A stretch of DNA of 34,939 nt from the NCBI GenBank assembly GCA_025057935.1, contig JANWUW010000082.1:1-34939 (forward strand), written 5' to 3'. Below the pieces are notes generated by a model, which made no database searches, had not been told where the DNA came from, and saw only the letters and a list, made by a program, of their open reading frames with translations. The DNA is from Thermoflexales bacterium (GTDB lineage Bacteria > Chloroflexota > Anaerolineae > J036 > Brachytrichaceae). Shown piece by piece: positions 8,390 to 15,836 of this stretch. Within the stretch, counting starts at the first letter, position 1, and the number at the start of each line of letters is the position of its first letter. The position numbers were made by a program, and so were the translations under genes.

Positions 8390-8395
8390 ATTGTA
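8390..8395 (-). promoter_or_regulatory. -10 box, leaderless start ahead of the pth transcription unit
   Basis: TACAAT on the minus strand ends 9 nt before the GTG at 8380. No -35 or Shine-Dalgarno is visible. Confidence 0.6.
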
Positions 8396-8435
8396 CGAGC
8401 CGCTGCGCGGAAGAAATGCCTGCGTGACAGCGGAG

Positions 8436-8807
8436 TCAACGACACGTCACCGCTGATTCGCGCAAGCGCCCATTCGCATCAGGCGTGAAACATCTGCAAT
8501 ACTCCGCGTCGGTGCGCAGCGAAAGCCCTGCGCGCCATTCGAAGAGGATGAGCTGGGAGAGCGCACATTGCACGCCCTCTTGTGGCGCCTCCACCGGGCG
8601 CGTGTACAGCCAACCGATGCCAGCCGGCCCGCTCCGCTCGTGGATCATCCAAACGCGCGACTCGCGCAGCGGATCGCCGGCGTTGATCTCCAGCCCATCG
8701 GTTACGCCAAGGTAGTACACGAAGCCGAAGACGAACGGCGCCGAGAGCGAGAGAAACGCGATCACACCAACGCCAACGCGCTCCAACCACAAACGCAGAC
8801 GACTCAT
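8436..8807 (-). CDS. Small single-span membrane protein of unknown function
   Basis: A 123-residue protein that I cannot place in a family. It has a short basic N-terminus (MSRLRLWLERVG), one hydrophobic segment (about 12-35, VGVIAFLSLSAPFVFGFVYY) and a soluble C-terminal part expected outside the membrane, with four cysteines including a YCRC motif. The start codon lies 12 bp after the recR stop, so it is likely the last gene of the dnaX-ybaB-recR unit. Reality of the gene is supported by spacing and by a coherent membrane-protein pattern; the function is unknown. Confidence 0.7.
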   Translation of the reverse strand: MSRLRLWLERVGVGVIAFLSLSAPFVFGFVYYLGVTDGLEINAGDPLRESRVWMIHERSGPAGIGWLYTRPVEAPQEGVQCALSQLILFEWRAGLSLRTDAEYCRCFTPDANGRLRESAVTCR

Positions 8808-8819
8808 GACGCCGATACG

Positions 8820-9443
8820 TTAGACCTGCTGTCGCCCTTCTAGCGCGCGGCTCAGGGTTACCTCATCTGCATACTCGAGGTCGCCGCCCACCGGCAAACC
8901 GCGCGCCAAGCGCGTGATGCGCACATCGAACGGCGCCAGCTTGCGCTGGATGAACAGCGCGGTCATCTCGCCCTCCACTGTTGGGTTAGTGGCAAGGATC
9001 ACCTCACGCACAGGACGCCCCTTGGCTTCAGCGCGTTGCACTCGCGCGACCAGCTCGTTGATCTTGAGATCATCAGGACCGACGCCGTTGATTGGTGAGA
9101 GCACGCCGTGAAGCACGTGGTACATGCCGCGATAGACCTTCGCGCGCTCGAGCGCTGCCACGTCGAGCGGCTCCTCGACGACGCAGATCAAAGTGGGGTC
9201 GCGACTTGGGTCGGCGCAGATGGGGCAGGGATCGGCTTCCGTGATGTTAAAACACACCGAGCACAGGCGCGTGTGCGCCTTCAGATCGCGTAGGGCATCG
9301 GCGAGGCGCAGCGATACCTCCTCAGGGGCACGCAGCAAGTAGTACGCCAATCGCGAGGCTGTCTTCGGCCCGATGCCGGGCAGCGCCACTAATGCCTCGA
9401 TCAGCCGCGACACTGAAGGGGGAAGCGCGCTTGGGAGCGACAC
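8820..9443 (-). CDS. recR: Recombination mediator RecR
   Basis: RecR works with RecO (and RecF) to load RecA on gapped DNA. The 207-residue protein has the helix-hairpin-helix (LVALPGIGPKTASRLAYYLL), the four-cysteine zinc finger (LCSVC...DPCPIC) and a Toprim domain (ICVVEEPLDVAALE ... EVILATNPTVEGEMTALF), then the C-terminal Walker-like tail (RLARGLPVGGDLEYADEVTLSRAL). Length and order match the family. The start is GTG 9443, 13 bp after ybaB. This dnaX-ybaB-recR order is a classic bacterial operon. Confidence 0.98.
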   Translation of the reverse strand: MSLPSALPPSVSRLIEALVALPGIGPKTASRLAYYLLRAPEEVSLRLADALRDLKAHTRLCSVCFNITEADPCPICADPSRDPTLICVVEEPLDVAALERAKVYRGMYHVLHGVLSPINGVGPDDLKINELVARVQRAEAKGRPVREVILATNPTVEGEMTALFIQRKLAPFDVRITRLARGLPVGGDLEYADEVTLSRALEGRQQV

Positions 9444-9456
9444 GCGACAGAGAGAT

Positions 9457-9828
9457 TCAGAACAACCCTGGCAGGTTGATGTTCAACTCGCCTGTTACTG
9501 CTTCGAGCCGCTTCGCGGAGTACTCCTGCGAGGCGAGGATGGCTTCGTTGATCGCAGCGACCAGCGCGTCCTCGAGCATGGTCGGGTCATTCGGGTCAAT
9601 CAGCGCGGGGTCGATCTTGATGGATTGCACGCGCTGATGTCCGCTGATGGTGATGGTGATCGCGCCACCAGCAGCCGCGACGTTGATGAGTTCATGCTCC
9701 AGCGCCGCCTGCGTTGCTGCCATTTCTTCTTGCAGCTTCTTGATCTTCGCGACGAGATCAGGTTGGAGGGCGCCGCTTGGCGTAGCTGGCTGCGGGCGCC
9801 AATCTGCGCGTCGTCCTTTCGCCGGCAT
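9457..9828 (-). CDS. ybaB: YbaB/EbfC family nucleoid-associated protein
   Basis: A 123-residue member of the YbaB/EbfC DNA-binding family, small dimeric nucleoid-associated proteins. After a variable basic/proline N-terminus, the core begins LVAKIKKLQEEMAATQAALEHE (coiled helix), followed by the beta region with AAGGAITITISGHQRVQSIKIDPALI, and a helical end with VAAINEAILASQEYSAKRLEAVTG, matching the family. It starts 3 bp after the dnaX stop and lies upstream of recR, the usual context. The N-terminal extension of about 20 residues is longer than average. Confidence 0.93.
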   Translation of the reverse strand: MPAKGRRADWRPQPATPSGALQPDLVAKIKKLQEEMAATQAALEHELINVAAAGGAITITISGHQRVQSIKIDPALIDPNDPTMLEDALVAAINEAILASQEYSAKRLEAVTGELNINLPGLF

Positions 9829-9831
9829 GGC

Positions 9832-11388
9832 TCACTCTTGCTCTATCGCTTCCGATTGTGTGTGCTCGCTCGTGCGCATCCGACCACCCAGCTCACCTAC
9901 TTTGCGCGACAGAAGCGCATCTTCGTCAGTGGGGGGCGCCGAACCTTGCACGTGCACAATGAAATCATACTCCCCTTTGAACACCTCGTTGAGCACTTCA
10001 ATGAGGAGCGCCCGCGCGCGGGGAGCTTGAAGGCGATCCTGAACGATGGGGCTGGTAGCGACGAGATGGAAGACGTTGCTTACGACCGCTTGAACCTTGC
10101 AGGAATTCACAAGCGAGGCGACGAGCTTATCTCGCCGACTCATCTCATCCTTGACAAGCCTCCACTGCGAGGCGAGCTGCGCTGGGGTAGTGGCGAGCGG
10201 CGCTGCCAGCTTCGAGGTCGCGCCGGCAGCCGATCGGGAGGGCGTGGGCAAAGCGCCCTGCTTCTGCTTAACAGACGGCTCGATGTGCGAGCGAGGCGTG
10301 TCCCCTTCTGCTGTGGGGACGATGCACTCAAGGTAGGCTAGCTCCAGCGAGAGCTGCGGCTCAGCAATCTGGCGCATCTCGTTAAGAGCGTTGCTGAAGG
10401 CGCGCATGGCTCGCGTGAGCGTGGGCAGGTCGAAGCGTTGCACAAGCTGCTCCAAGACCACGCGCTCCGCCTCGCTGAATTCAAGTGGCGTCGCGCGCGC
10501 GCCGGCTTTCAGTTGCACCAAGGCGCGCAGCGCATCCAGCAATTGGCGAGCCACTTGCCGAGCGTCCGCGCCATGGTCAAGCGCAGTCTGGATCGCGTTT
10601 AGCCCCTTGGCAGCGTCGCGCGCTGCGAGCCCCTCGAGCATTGTGTGCACGAGCGCTGCATCGGCCGCGCCGAGCGCCTCACGCACGTCCTCGGGGGTGA
10701 TGCGCATGGAGTTAGAAGAGGCAAGCTGGTCGAGCAAGCTCACCGCGTCGCGCAGCGAGCCTGTGGCGTGGCGCGCGATGAGGCGCAGCGCGGCTTCATC
10801 CGCCTCAATGCCCTCAGCGTCGCACAGGTGGCGCAACCGCGCCACAATCTTGTCCACAGGCACGCGCCGGAAGTTGAAGCGCTGGCAGCGCGAGAGCACA
10901 GTGGCGGGGATCTTCTGCGGGTCGGTAGTGGCGAGGATGAAGATCACGTGTGGCGGCGGCTCTTCCAGCGTTTTGAGCAGCGCGTTGAACGCAGCAGTGG
11001 AGAGCATGTGCACTTCGTCAATGATGTACACCTTGTAGCGCAGCTCGCTGGGCTGGAAGTTCACGCGGTCGCGGATCTCGCGCACATCGTCCACGCTAGT
11101 ATGCGATGCGGCGTCGATTTCGATCACATCGAGCGCACGCCCCTCGGCGATCGCCTCTGCGATTTGGCGCGTGCGTGGGTCGTTGCGCGGCAAGCCTGCT
11201 AGGTTGACCTCCTTGGCGAAGATGCGCGCTGTGGTGGTCTTGCCGCAACCGCGCGAGCCAACGAAAAGGTATGCATGCCCGATGCGCCCACTGGCGATCT
11301 GGTTTTTCAGCGTCGTGGTGACGTGCTCCTGCCCCACCACCTCATCGAAGGTAGCGGGGCGCCACTTGCGATACAACGCCTGCGCCAC
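9832..11388 (-). CDS. dnaX: DNA polymerase III subunit gamma/tau
   Basis: DnaX is the ATPase of the clamp-loader complex. The 518-residue protein begins MAQALYRKWRPATFDEVVGQ and has Walker A GSRGCGKT (44-51), the Walker B DEVH (124-127), AFNALLKTLEEPP and sensor SRC (166-168), then the lid and collar domains and a low-complexity linker and tau-like C-terminal region from about 375. The segment after Walker A that normally holds the four zinc-binding cysteines (about 58-78) contains none, so the zinc module is lost. I saw no A-rich slippery heptamer, so no frameshifted gamma form is suggested. The GTG start at 11388 lies 6 nt from a TACACT box. Confidence 0.97.
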   Translation of the reverse strand: MAQALYRKWRPATFDEVVGQEHVTTTLKNQIASGRIGHAYLFVGSRGCGKTTTARIFAKEVNLAGLPRNDPRTRQIAEAIAEGRALDVIEIDAASHTSVDDVREIRDRVNFQPSELRYKVYIIDEVHMLSTAAFNALLKTLEEPPPHVIFILATTDPQKIPATVLSRCQRFNFRRVPVDKIVARLRHLCDAEGIEADEAALRLIARHATGSLRDAVSLLDQLASSNSMRITPEDVREALGAADAALVHTMLEGLAARDAAKGLNAIQTALDHGADARQVARQLLDALRALVQLKAGARATPLEFSEAERVVLEQLVQRFDLPTLTRAMRAFSNALNEMRQIAEPQLSLELAYLECIVPTAEGDTPRSHIEPSVKQKQGALPTPSRSAAGATSKLAAPLATTPAQLASQWRLVKDEMSRRDKLVASLVNSCKVQAVVSNVFHLVATSPIVQDRLQAPRARALLIEVLNEVFKGEYDFIVHVQGSAPPTDEDALLSRKVGELGGRMRTSEHTQSEAIEQE

Positions 11389-11394
11389 GTCTTC

Positions 11395-11400
11395 AGTGTA
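11395..11400 (-). promoter_or_regulatory. -10 box, leaderless start of dnaX
   Basis: TACACT on the minus strand ends 6 nt before the GTG start at 11388, consistent with transcription starting at the start codon. No Shine-Dalgarno is present. Confidence 0.55.
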
Positions 11401-11447
11401 GCACGGGGTGCTGCATCTGCCCTCCTGTGCGCTTTAGCGGCGCTCTC

Positions 11448-11453
11448 TACAAT
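11448..11453 (+). promoter_or_regulatory. -10 box, leaderless start of the TPR-protein gene
   Basis: TACAAT ends 8 nt before the GTG at 11462. It is divergent from the dnaX -10 box, with 47 bp between them. Confidence 0.55.
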
Positions 11454-11461
11454 TTCAGCCT

Positions 11462-12418
11462 GTGGGCAAGCTTCAGCAGAACATCGGCGCGCTCAACGAA
11501 GGCGACCGCCTGCGCGAGGCGTTGAGCCGCTGCGAGGTGGCTTTGGTCACGTTGACGCCCGAGCACGCGCGGCAACTGCTTGCCGACCTCGCCGAAGCGG
11601 AGCGGATCATCGCAGCGTTGCAAGCGACAGGCGCTGATGTGCGCGCCGAGCAGCTGCGCTTGGAGACCATCCGCACTCGCCTGTTGAGCCGAGCGCGCCC
11701 CTTCGTGCAGGCGCTCGGCGGGGTGCGCGCATATCGCGAATTGCGCGCGCAAGCGGCACCCCTCACACCGACGTTGCCGTGGTGGCGCCTAGACGACGTG
11801 CTTGCCGAGCAGCGCCGCGCCCGATGGAAGCGCGCTGCAGGTGCGCTCGTAGTGATTGCCATCTTTGCGGGGATCATCTACGCGCTGCGCGAGGTGCTTT
11901 TCCCGCCAAACCCCGCTGCCGATGCCATCGCGGCTGCGCAGCGTGCGCTCCAAGAAGGCGACGCCAACGCTGCGCTCGCCGCCATTGAAGCTGGATTGGC
12001 ACAAGCACCGAATCACCCGCAGCTGCTCATCTGGCGCGGGGTGCTGGTCGAGACTCAAGACCCGACTGCTGCAGCTGACGCCTTCGCGCGCGCGCAGGTT
12101 CAGCTCGGGGCGGATGATTTCCACATCGAGCGCGCGCAAGTGCGCCTCATCATGGGCGAAGCGGCGCACGCCGAAGCAGAGCTCTCGGAGCTCATCGCGC
12201 GCAACCCCGAGTTGCCCGTGGCGTACTTGGTGCGCGCCGCGGCGTATGAGGCGCAGCGCCGCTACGACCTCGCCGCACGTGACCTCGAACGCGCTGCGGA
12301 GGTCGCGCAACGCCTAGGCGATGACATTGCTTTTGCTACTGCGCGCGTGCGGCTCGGGTTGCTGTTGCAAGCACAGAGCGGCCTGCTCGCAGCTACGCCG
12401 TCGCCAGAAATGCGTTGA
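11462..12418 (+). CDS. TPR-repeat single-span membrane protein
   Basis: A 318-residue protein without a named family. The N-terminal 120 residues are helical and alanine/arginine/leucine-rich, suggesting a cytoplasmic coiled region. A single transmembrane helix lies at about 125-142 (AGALVVIAIFAGIIYAL), preceded by a basic cluster (RRARWKR) that favours an N-inside orientation. The C-terminal half is a series of TPR-like helical pairs (AQRALQEGDANAALAAIEAGLAQAPNHPQLL and repeats to about 300), probably outside the membrane, a protein-interaction platform. The GTG start is 8 nt from a TACAAT box. The 3' end overlaps the convergent aminotransferase by 26 bp. Confidence 0.82.
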   Translation: MGKLQQNIGALNEGDRLREALSRCEVALVTLTPEHARQLLADLAEAERIIAALQATGADVRAEQLRLETIRTRLLSRARPFVQALGGVRAYRELRAQAAPLTPTLPWWRLDDVLAEQRRARWKRAAGALVVIAIFAGIIYALREVLFPPNPAADAIAAAQRALQEGDANAALAAIEAGLAQAPNHPQLLIWRGVLVETQDPTAAADAFARAQVQLGADDFHIERAQVRLIMGEAAHAEAELSELIARNPELPVAYLVRAAAYEAQRRYDLAARDLERAAEVAQRLGDDIAFATARVRLGLLLQAQSGLLAATPSPEMR

Positions 12419-13502
12419 TCGCGTCGAGTAGCGCGCGGATGTCCTCCTCCTGCATGTCCGCCATGTGCGCGATGCGGAACGTCTTGCCTTTCAGCGCCCC
12501 GTAGCCATCAGAGATGTGCATGCCGCGCGCTTCAAGGTAACGGTTGAGCGCGCTCACGTCGATCCCGCGGGTGTTCTTCACACAGGTCACGGTGTCGGAT
12601 TCGTAACCAGCGCGCGGGAAGAGCGCGAAATGCTCGCGCGCCCATGCGCGCACCAGCTCTGCCATGCGCCGATGCCGCGCGAAGCGGTTCTCCAGCCCTT
12701 CGGCAAGCATGTCGTCGAGCTGCTTATCCAGCGCGAACATCAGCGAGATCGCAGGCGTCGCCGGCGTGTGGTTTTTCTGCAGGAACTGTTCGAGCTCAAC
12801 GAAGTCGAAGTAATACCCGCGATTCGGGACGCTCTTCGCCTTCGCCAACGCTCGATCGCTCACCGCCGCGAACGCCAAGCCGGGCGGCAAGCCGAAGCAC
12901 TTCTGCGAAGAGGTAAGCAGCACATCGAGACCTAAGCCGTCGAAGTCTATCTTCACACCGCCGAGTGAGCTGACTGCGTCCACGAGGATCAGCGTCTCCG
13001 GCGAGATCGCGCGCACTTCAGCGACGATCTCGGCAAGCGGATTGGTCAAGCCAGTGCTGGTCTCGTTGTGCACGATGGCGATCGCCTCGAAGGGTTTCTT
13101 GGAGGGATCGGCGCGGCGCGCGAGCAGCGCCTCTCGCACTAGCTCAGGCGTGATCGGCTCGCCGTCGGACACAGTGAGGCGCATGGTCGCCTTGCCGTTG
13201 CGCTCAAACACATCTGCCCAGCGCGCGCTGAAAGCGCCGCACACTGTGGCGAGCACCCCGCCGCGCGGATCATCGCTCACGCAATTGCGCGCTGCGGCTT
13301 CCCACAGCCCTGTGCCGCTCGAGGTGCTGAGGTACACGCGCTGCTGCGTGTAAAACACTTGGCGCAGCTTCGCTTGAATGCGCGCGAAGAGCGCCTCGAA
13401 TGCAGCGCCGCGGTGACCAATCATCCACTGCGCCTGCGCCTCGAGGATCTCTCTACGCACCTCGACAGGTCCGGGGATGAACAACCGAACGTGGTCGTGC
13501 AT
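12393..13502 (-). CDS. Class V aminotransferase (alanine-glyoxylate / serine-pyruvate type)
   Basis: A PLP enzyme of fold type I, 369 residues from the ATG at 13502. FIPGPVEV near the N-terminus, the cofactor aspartate in LILVDAVSSLGG (D175), and the Schiff-base lysine in LLTSSQKCFGLPPG (K201) are typical of the alanine-glyoxylate/serine-pyruvate aminotransferase and phosphoserine-aminotransferase-like branch, which shuttles amino groups among serine, alanine and glyoxylate. An upstream GTG at 13529 would add nine residues, but its codons contain the TATCAT -10 box, so I prefer the later ATG. The 3' end overlaps the TPR gene. The exact substrate pair cannot be fixed from sequence. Confidence 0.9.
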   Translation of the reverse strand: MHDHVRLFIPGPVEVRREILEAQAQWMIGHRGAAFEALFARIQAKLRQVFYTQQRVYLSTSSGTGLWEAAARNCVSDDPRGGVLATVCGAFSARWADVFERNGKATMRLTVSDGEPITPELVREALLARRADPSKKPFEAIAIVHNETSTGLTNPLAEIVAEVRAISPETLILVDAVSSLGGVKIDFDGLGLDVLLTSSQKCFGLPPGLAFAAVSDRALAKAKSVPNRGYYFDFVELEQFLQKNHTPATPAISLMFALDKQLDDMLAEGLENRFARHRRMAELVRAWAREHFALFPRAGYESDTVTCVKNTRGIDVSALNRYLEARGMHISDGYGALKGKTFRIAHMADMQEEDIRALLDAINAFLATA

Positions 13503-13511
13503 GACTTCGCA

Positions 13512-13517
13512 ATGATA
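13512..13517 (-). promoter_or_regulatory. -10 box, leaderless start of the aminotransferase gene
   Basis: TATCAT on the minus strand ends 9 nt before the ATG at 13502, favouring this ATG over the GTG at 13529. Confidence 0.5.
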
Positions 13518-13573
13518 CTCTTCGGGCACTTAGCTCGAAGATGCGAGGCTCTGTGCTCGAGCAAGGACAGGTT

Positions 13574-15013
13574 CTAAGTGCGCTCCGCGTCCCGCAGCGC
13601 GCACTGAGCCGCGTGCCACCCCGCCATGCCGTGCACACCGCCGCCAGGCGGCGTGGAGGCTGAACACAGGTACACACCTGGCAATGGTGTGCGATACGGG
13701 AAGCGCGCGAGCACGGGGCGCGCGTAAAGTTGTCGCCAATCTTGCAAGCCGCCGTTGATGTCGCCGCCGATGCAGTTCGGGTTCCAGCGTTCAAGCTGCA
13801 CTGCGGAGAACGTAGCGCGCGCCATCACGCAATCGCGAAAGCCCGGCGCGAAGCGCTCGATTTGCGCCTCGATGCGCGCGCTCATGTCGGCGTCGCAGCC
13901 ATTGGGCACGTGGCAGTATGCCCACGCCGTGTGATAGCCGCTCGGCGCGCGTGAAGGGTCGCACACTGTGGGTTGCACTACGATCACATAGGGTGATTCG
14001 GGCAAGTAGCCGCGCGCGACGGCGTCCTCGCTGCGCGCGATCTCCTCAAACGTGCCGCCGAGGTGCACCGTGCCCGCCTCGCGGCAAGACGCAGCGCGCC
14101 AAGGGATCGGCTCGCGGAGCGCGAAGTCCATCTTGAACACGCCGGGACCGTAGCGGTAGCGCGCGAGGCGCATGCGGTATCGCTGAGGCAGCGCTTCGCC
14201 CGCAAGCTGCACGAACTGGCGCGGCGTCACATCGCACAACACCACAGCCTCGGCGGGCAAGTGCTCCAGCGCGCGAATCGGTGTCTCGACTTGAAGCGTG
14301 CCTCCTAGAGCGCGAAGGTGCGCCACCAGCACGTCAGCCAAGCGCTGCGATCCGCCCACTGCCACGGGCCAACCGCTGAGATGGGCGTTAGCCGCGAGCA
14401 CTAAGCCGAACGCCGCGCTGATCGGCGCCTCTAGCGGCAGGCAGGCGTGGGCTGCGAAGCCGGCAAACAGCGCGCGTGCACGCGCTTCGCGGAAGTGCAA
14501 GTGCGCAAAAGCGCGCGCAGACAACACAGCACGCACACCGAATCGGGCGAGCGCACCGAAGGCGCGCGGCGGCAACGGCAGTGGGCCAAGCACTTGCGGC
14601 AGAAGTTGTGCCCAGTCCGCGATCAACGCTTGCATGAGGGAACGCCATGCTGCCCCATCGCGCCCGAGCGTCTCAACTGTCTCATCTAGTGCCGAGCTCA
14701 CTAGGGCCGCAGTGCCGTCGTCGAAAGGGTGCGCCAGCGCAAAGCGCGGCTGTGCTAGGCGAAAGCCGTATTGCGCCAGCGGGAGGCGACGCAGCGCAGG
14801 CGATTGATCAGCCAAACCCAGCACGCTCGCACCCACATCGTGAATGAAGCCGGGCAGCGTGAGCGCCTCTGAGCGCAAACTCCCACCGGGCTTGTCCTTC
14901 GCCTCATAGACGCTCACCGACCATCCTGCCTCAGCAAGCGCGATGGCTGCGACTAATCCATTCGGTCCGCTGCCCACCACCACCGCGCGGCGCTCACGCC
15001 AACCTTTGCGCAC
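13574..15013 (-). CDS. FAD-dependent oxidoreductase, phytoene-desaturase-like
   Basis: A 479-residue flavoprotein. The N-terminal dinucleotide-binding motif AVVVGSGPNGLVAAIALAEAGWSVSVYEAKDKPGG (about 10-44) and the following FIHDVGASVLG belong to the CrtI/phytoene-dehydrogenase-like superfamily; the C-terminus has PGVYLCSASTPPGGGVHGMAGWHAA, the matching FAD-closing motif. Many such proteins are not carotenoid enzymes (PYROXD2-like), and no carotenoid gene is nearby, so I name only the superfamily. The GTG start at 15013 lies 9 nt from a TACAAT box. It is divergent from the hydrolase gene. Confidence 0.88.
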   Translation of the reverse strand: MRKGWRERRAVVVGSGPNGLVAAIALAEAGWSVSVYEAKDKPGGSLRSEALTLPGFIHDVGASVLGLADQSPALRRLPLAQYGFRLAQPRFALAHPFDDGTAALVSSALDETVETLGRDGAAWRSLMQALIADWAQLLPQVLGPLPLPPRAFGALARFGVRAVLSARAFAHLHFREARARALFAGFAAHACLPLEAPISAAFGLVLAANAHLSGWPVAVGGSQRLADVLVAHLRALGGTLQVETPIRALEHLPAEAVVLCDVTPRQFVQLAGEALPQRYRMRLARYRYGPGVFKMDFALREPIPWRAASCREAGTVHLGGTFEEIARSEDAVARGYLPESPYVIVVQPTVCDPSRAPSGYHTAWAYCHVPNGCDADMSARIEAQIERFAPGFRDCVMARATFSAVQLERWNPNCIGGDINGGLQDWRQLYARPVLARFPYRTPLPGVYLCSASTPPGGGVHGMAGWHAAQCALRDAERT

Positions 15014-15022
15014 AGGGCTGAG

Positions 15023-15028
15023 ATTGTA
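15023..15028 (-). promoter_or_regulatory. -10 box, leaderless start of the FAD oxidoreductase gene
   Basis: TACAAT on the minus strand ends 9 nt before the GTG at 15013. No Shine-Dalgarno is seen. Confidence 0.55.
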
Positions 15029-15060
15029 GTGTGAGGGTGAACGCCAACGCGCGCTTGTGT

Positions 15061-15066
15061 TAGAAA
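15061..15066 (+). promoter_or_regulatory. Possible -10 box of the alpha/beta hydrolase gene
   Basis: TAGAAA ends 8 nt before the ATG at 15075, the same spacing as the clearer leaderless promoters. The hexamer match is weaker, so this is tentative. Confidence 0.35.
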
Positions 15067-15074
15067 TCGCCGCG

Positions 15075-15836
15075 ATGGCGGCGGAACCTGTGGTTTTGAT
15101 CGGCGGCTTTGGGTCACACTGGCGCGACTACCGGCGCGCCGGACGGTTGCTCGCCGAGGTCAGCGGTCGGCGTGTGTTCATCGTTAAGCTCACGCGGTTC
15201 TCTTGGCTGTTCGGCGGGTTGCTAGATTACGGCGCGCTGCTCAGCCGCACGCACGCGGCTGTGCTTCATGCCTTGCGGCAAACGGGCGCGTCGAAGGTGA
15301 TCCTAGTGGGTCACAGCGCTGGCGGCGTGATCGGGCGGGCATACCTCGGCGATCAATCCCTGCGCGCGCACCATCCTGCCTACCATGGTCATCAGCGCGT
15401 CTCTGCGCTGTACATGGTCGGCAGCCCGCTCAAGGTGGTGATCACCAACCCGCGTCACCGTGGGCTGCGCGCGGCAGCTTGGGTGGATCGAACCTACCCT
15501 GGCGCCTACTTTGCGGCACAAGGTGTGCAGTATCACGTCGTGCGCGGCAGGTTCATCGAGGGCAAGCGCGAGGGCTCGCTACGCCAGCGCGAGGCTTACT
15601 TCAACTACCGCTTCATCGCTGGCGACGGCGCACAATGGGGCGATGGCGTTGTGCCGCTCGCTCTGACCGAGCTAGAAGGCGCAACGCTGATCGAACTCGA
15701 GGGCGTCTCGCACTCGCCCAACTGGCCGCGTTGGTTCTTCGCCGACGCCGAGACGATCCGCGCATGGTGGCGCACGCCCATCCCAGAGACGATGGAGGAG
15801 CGCGTGTCGGCAATGCCGATGTTCGCTAGGGCGTGA
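15075..15836 (+). CDS. Alpha/beta hydrolase, lipase/PGAP1-like
   Basis: A 253-residue alpha/beta-fold hydrolase. The oxyanion-side motif VVLIGGFGSHWRDYRRAG near the N-terminus and the nucleophile elbow VGHSAGGVIGRAYLG (S81) are intact; an aspartate in WGDGVVPL and a histidine in EGVSHSPNWPRWFF are good candidates for the rest of the triad. This arrangement resembles esterases/lipases of the PGAP1/triacylglycerol lipase type. No signal peptide is visible, so it is probably cytoplasmic. GTG 15057 is an alternative start six codons upstream. The 3' end overlaps the convergent Kelch gene by 11 bp. The substrate is unknown. Confidence 0.85.
   Translation: MAAEPVVLIGGFGSHWRDYRRAGRLLAEVSGRRVFIVKLTRFSWLFGGLLDYGALLSRTHAAVLHALRQTGASKVILVGHSAGGVIGRAYLGDQSLRAHHPAYHGHQRVSALYMVGSPLKVVITNPRHRGLRAAAWVDRTYPGAYFAAQGVQYHVVRGRFIEGKREGSLRQREAYFNYRFIAGDGAQWGDGVVPLALTELEGATLIELEGVSHSPNWPRWFFADAETIRAWWRTPIPETMEERVSAMPMFARA

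Noticed and set aside
9832-11388. dnaX frameshift (gamma) signal
   Set aside because: I looked for A-rich slippery runs near the region that would correspond to the E. coli site and saw none; there is no supporting stem.
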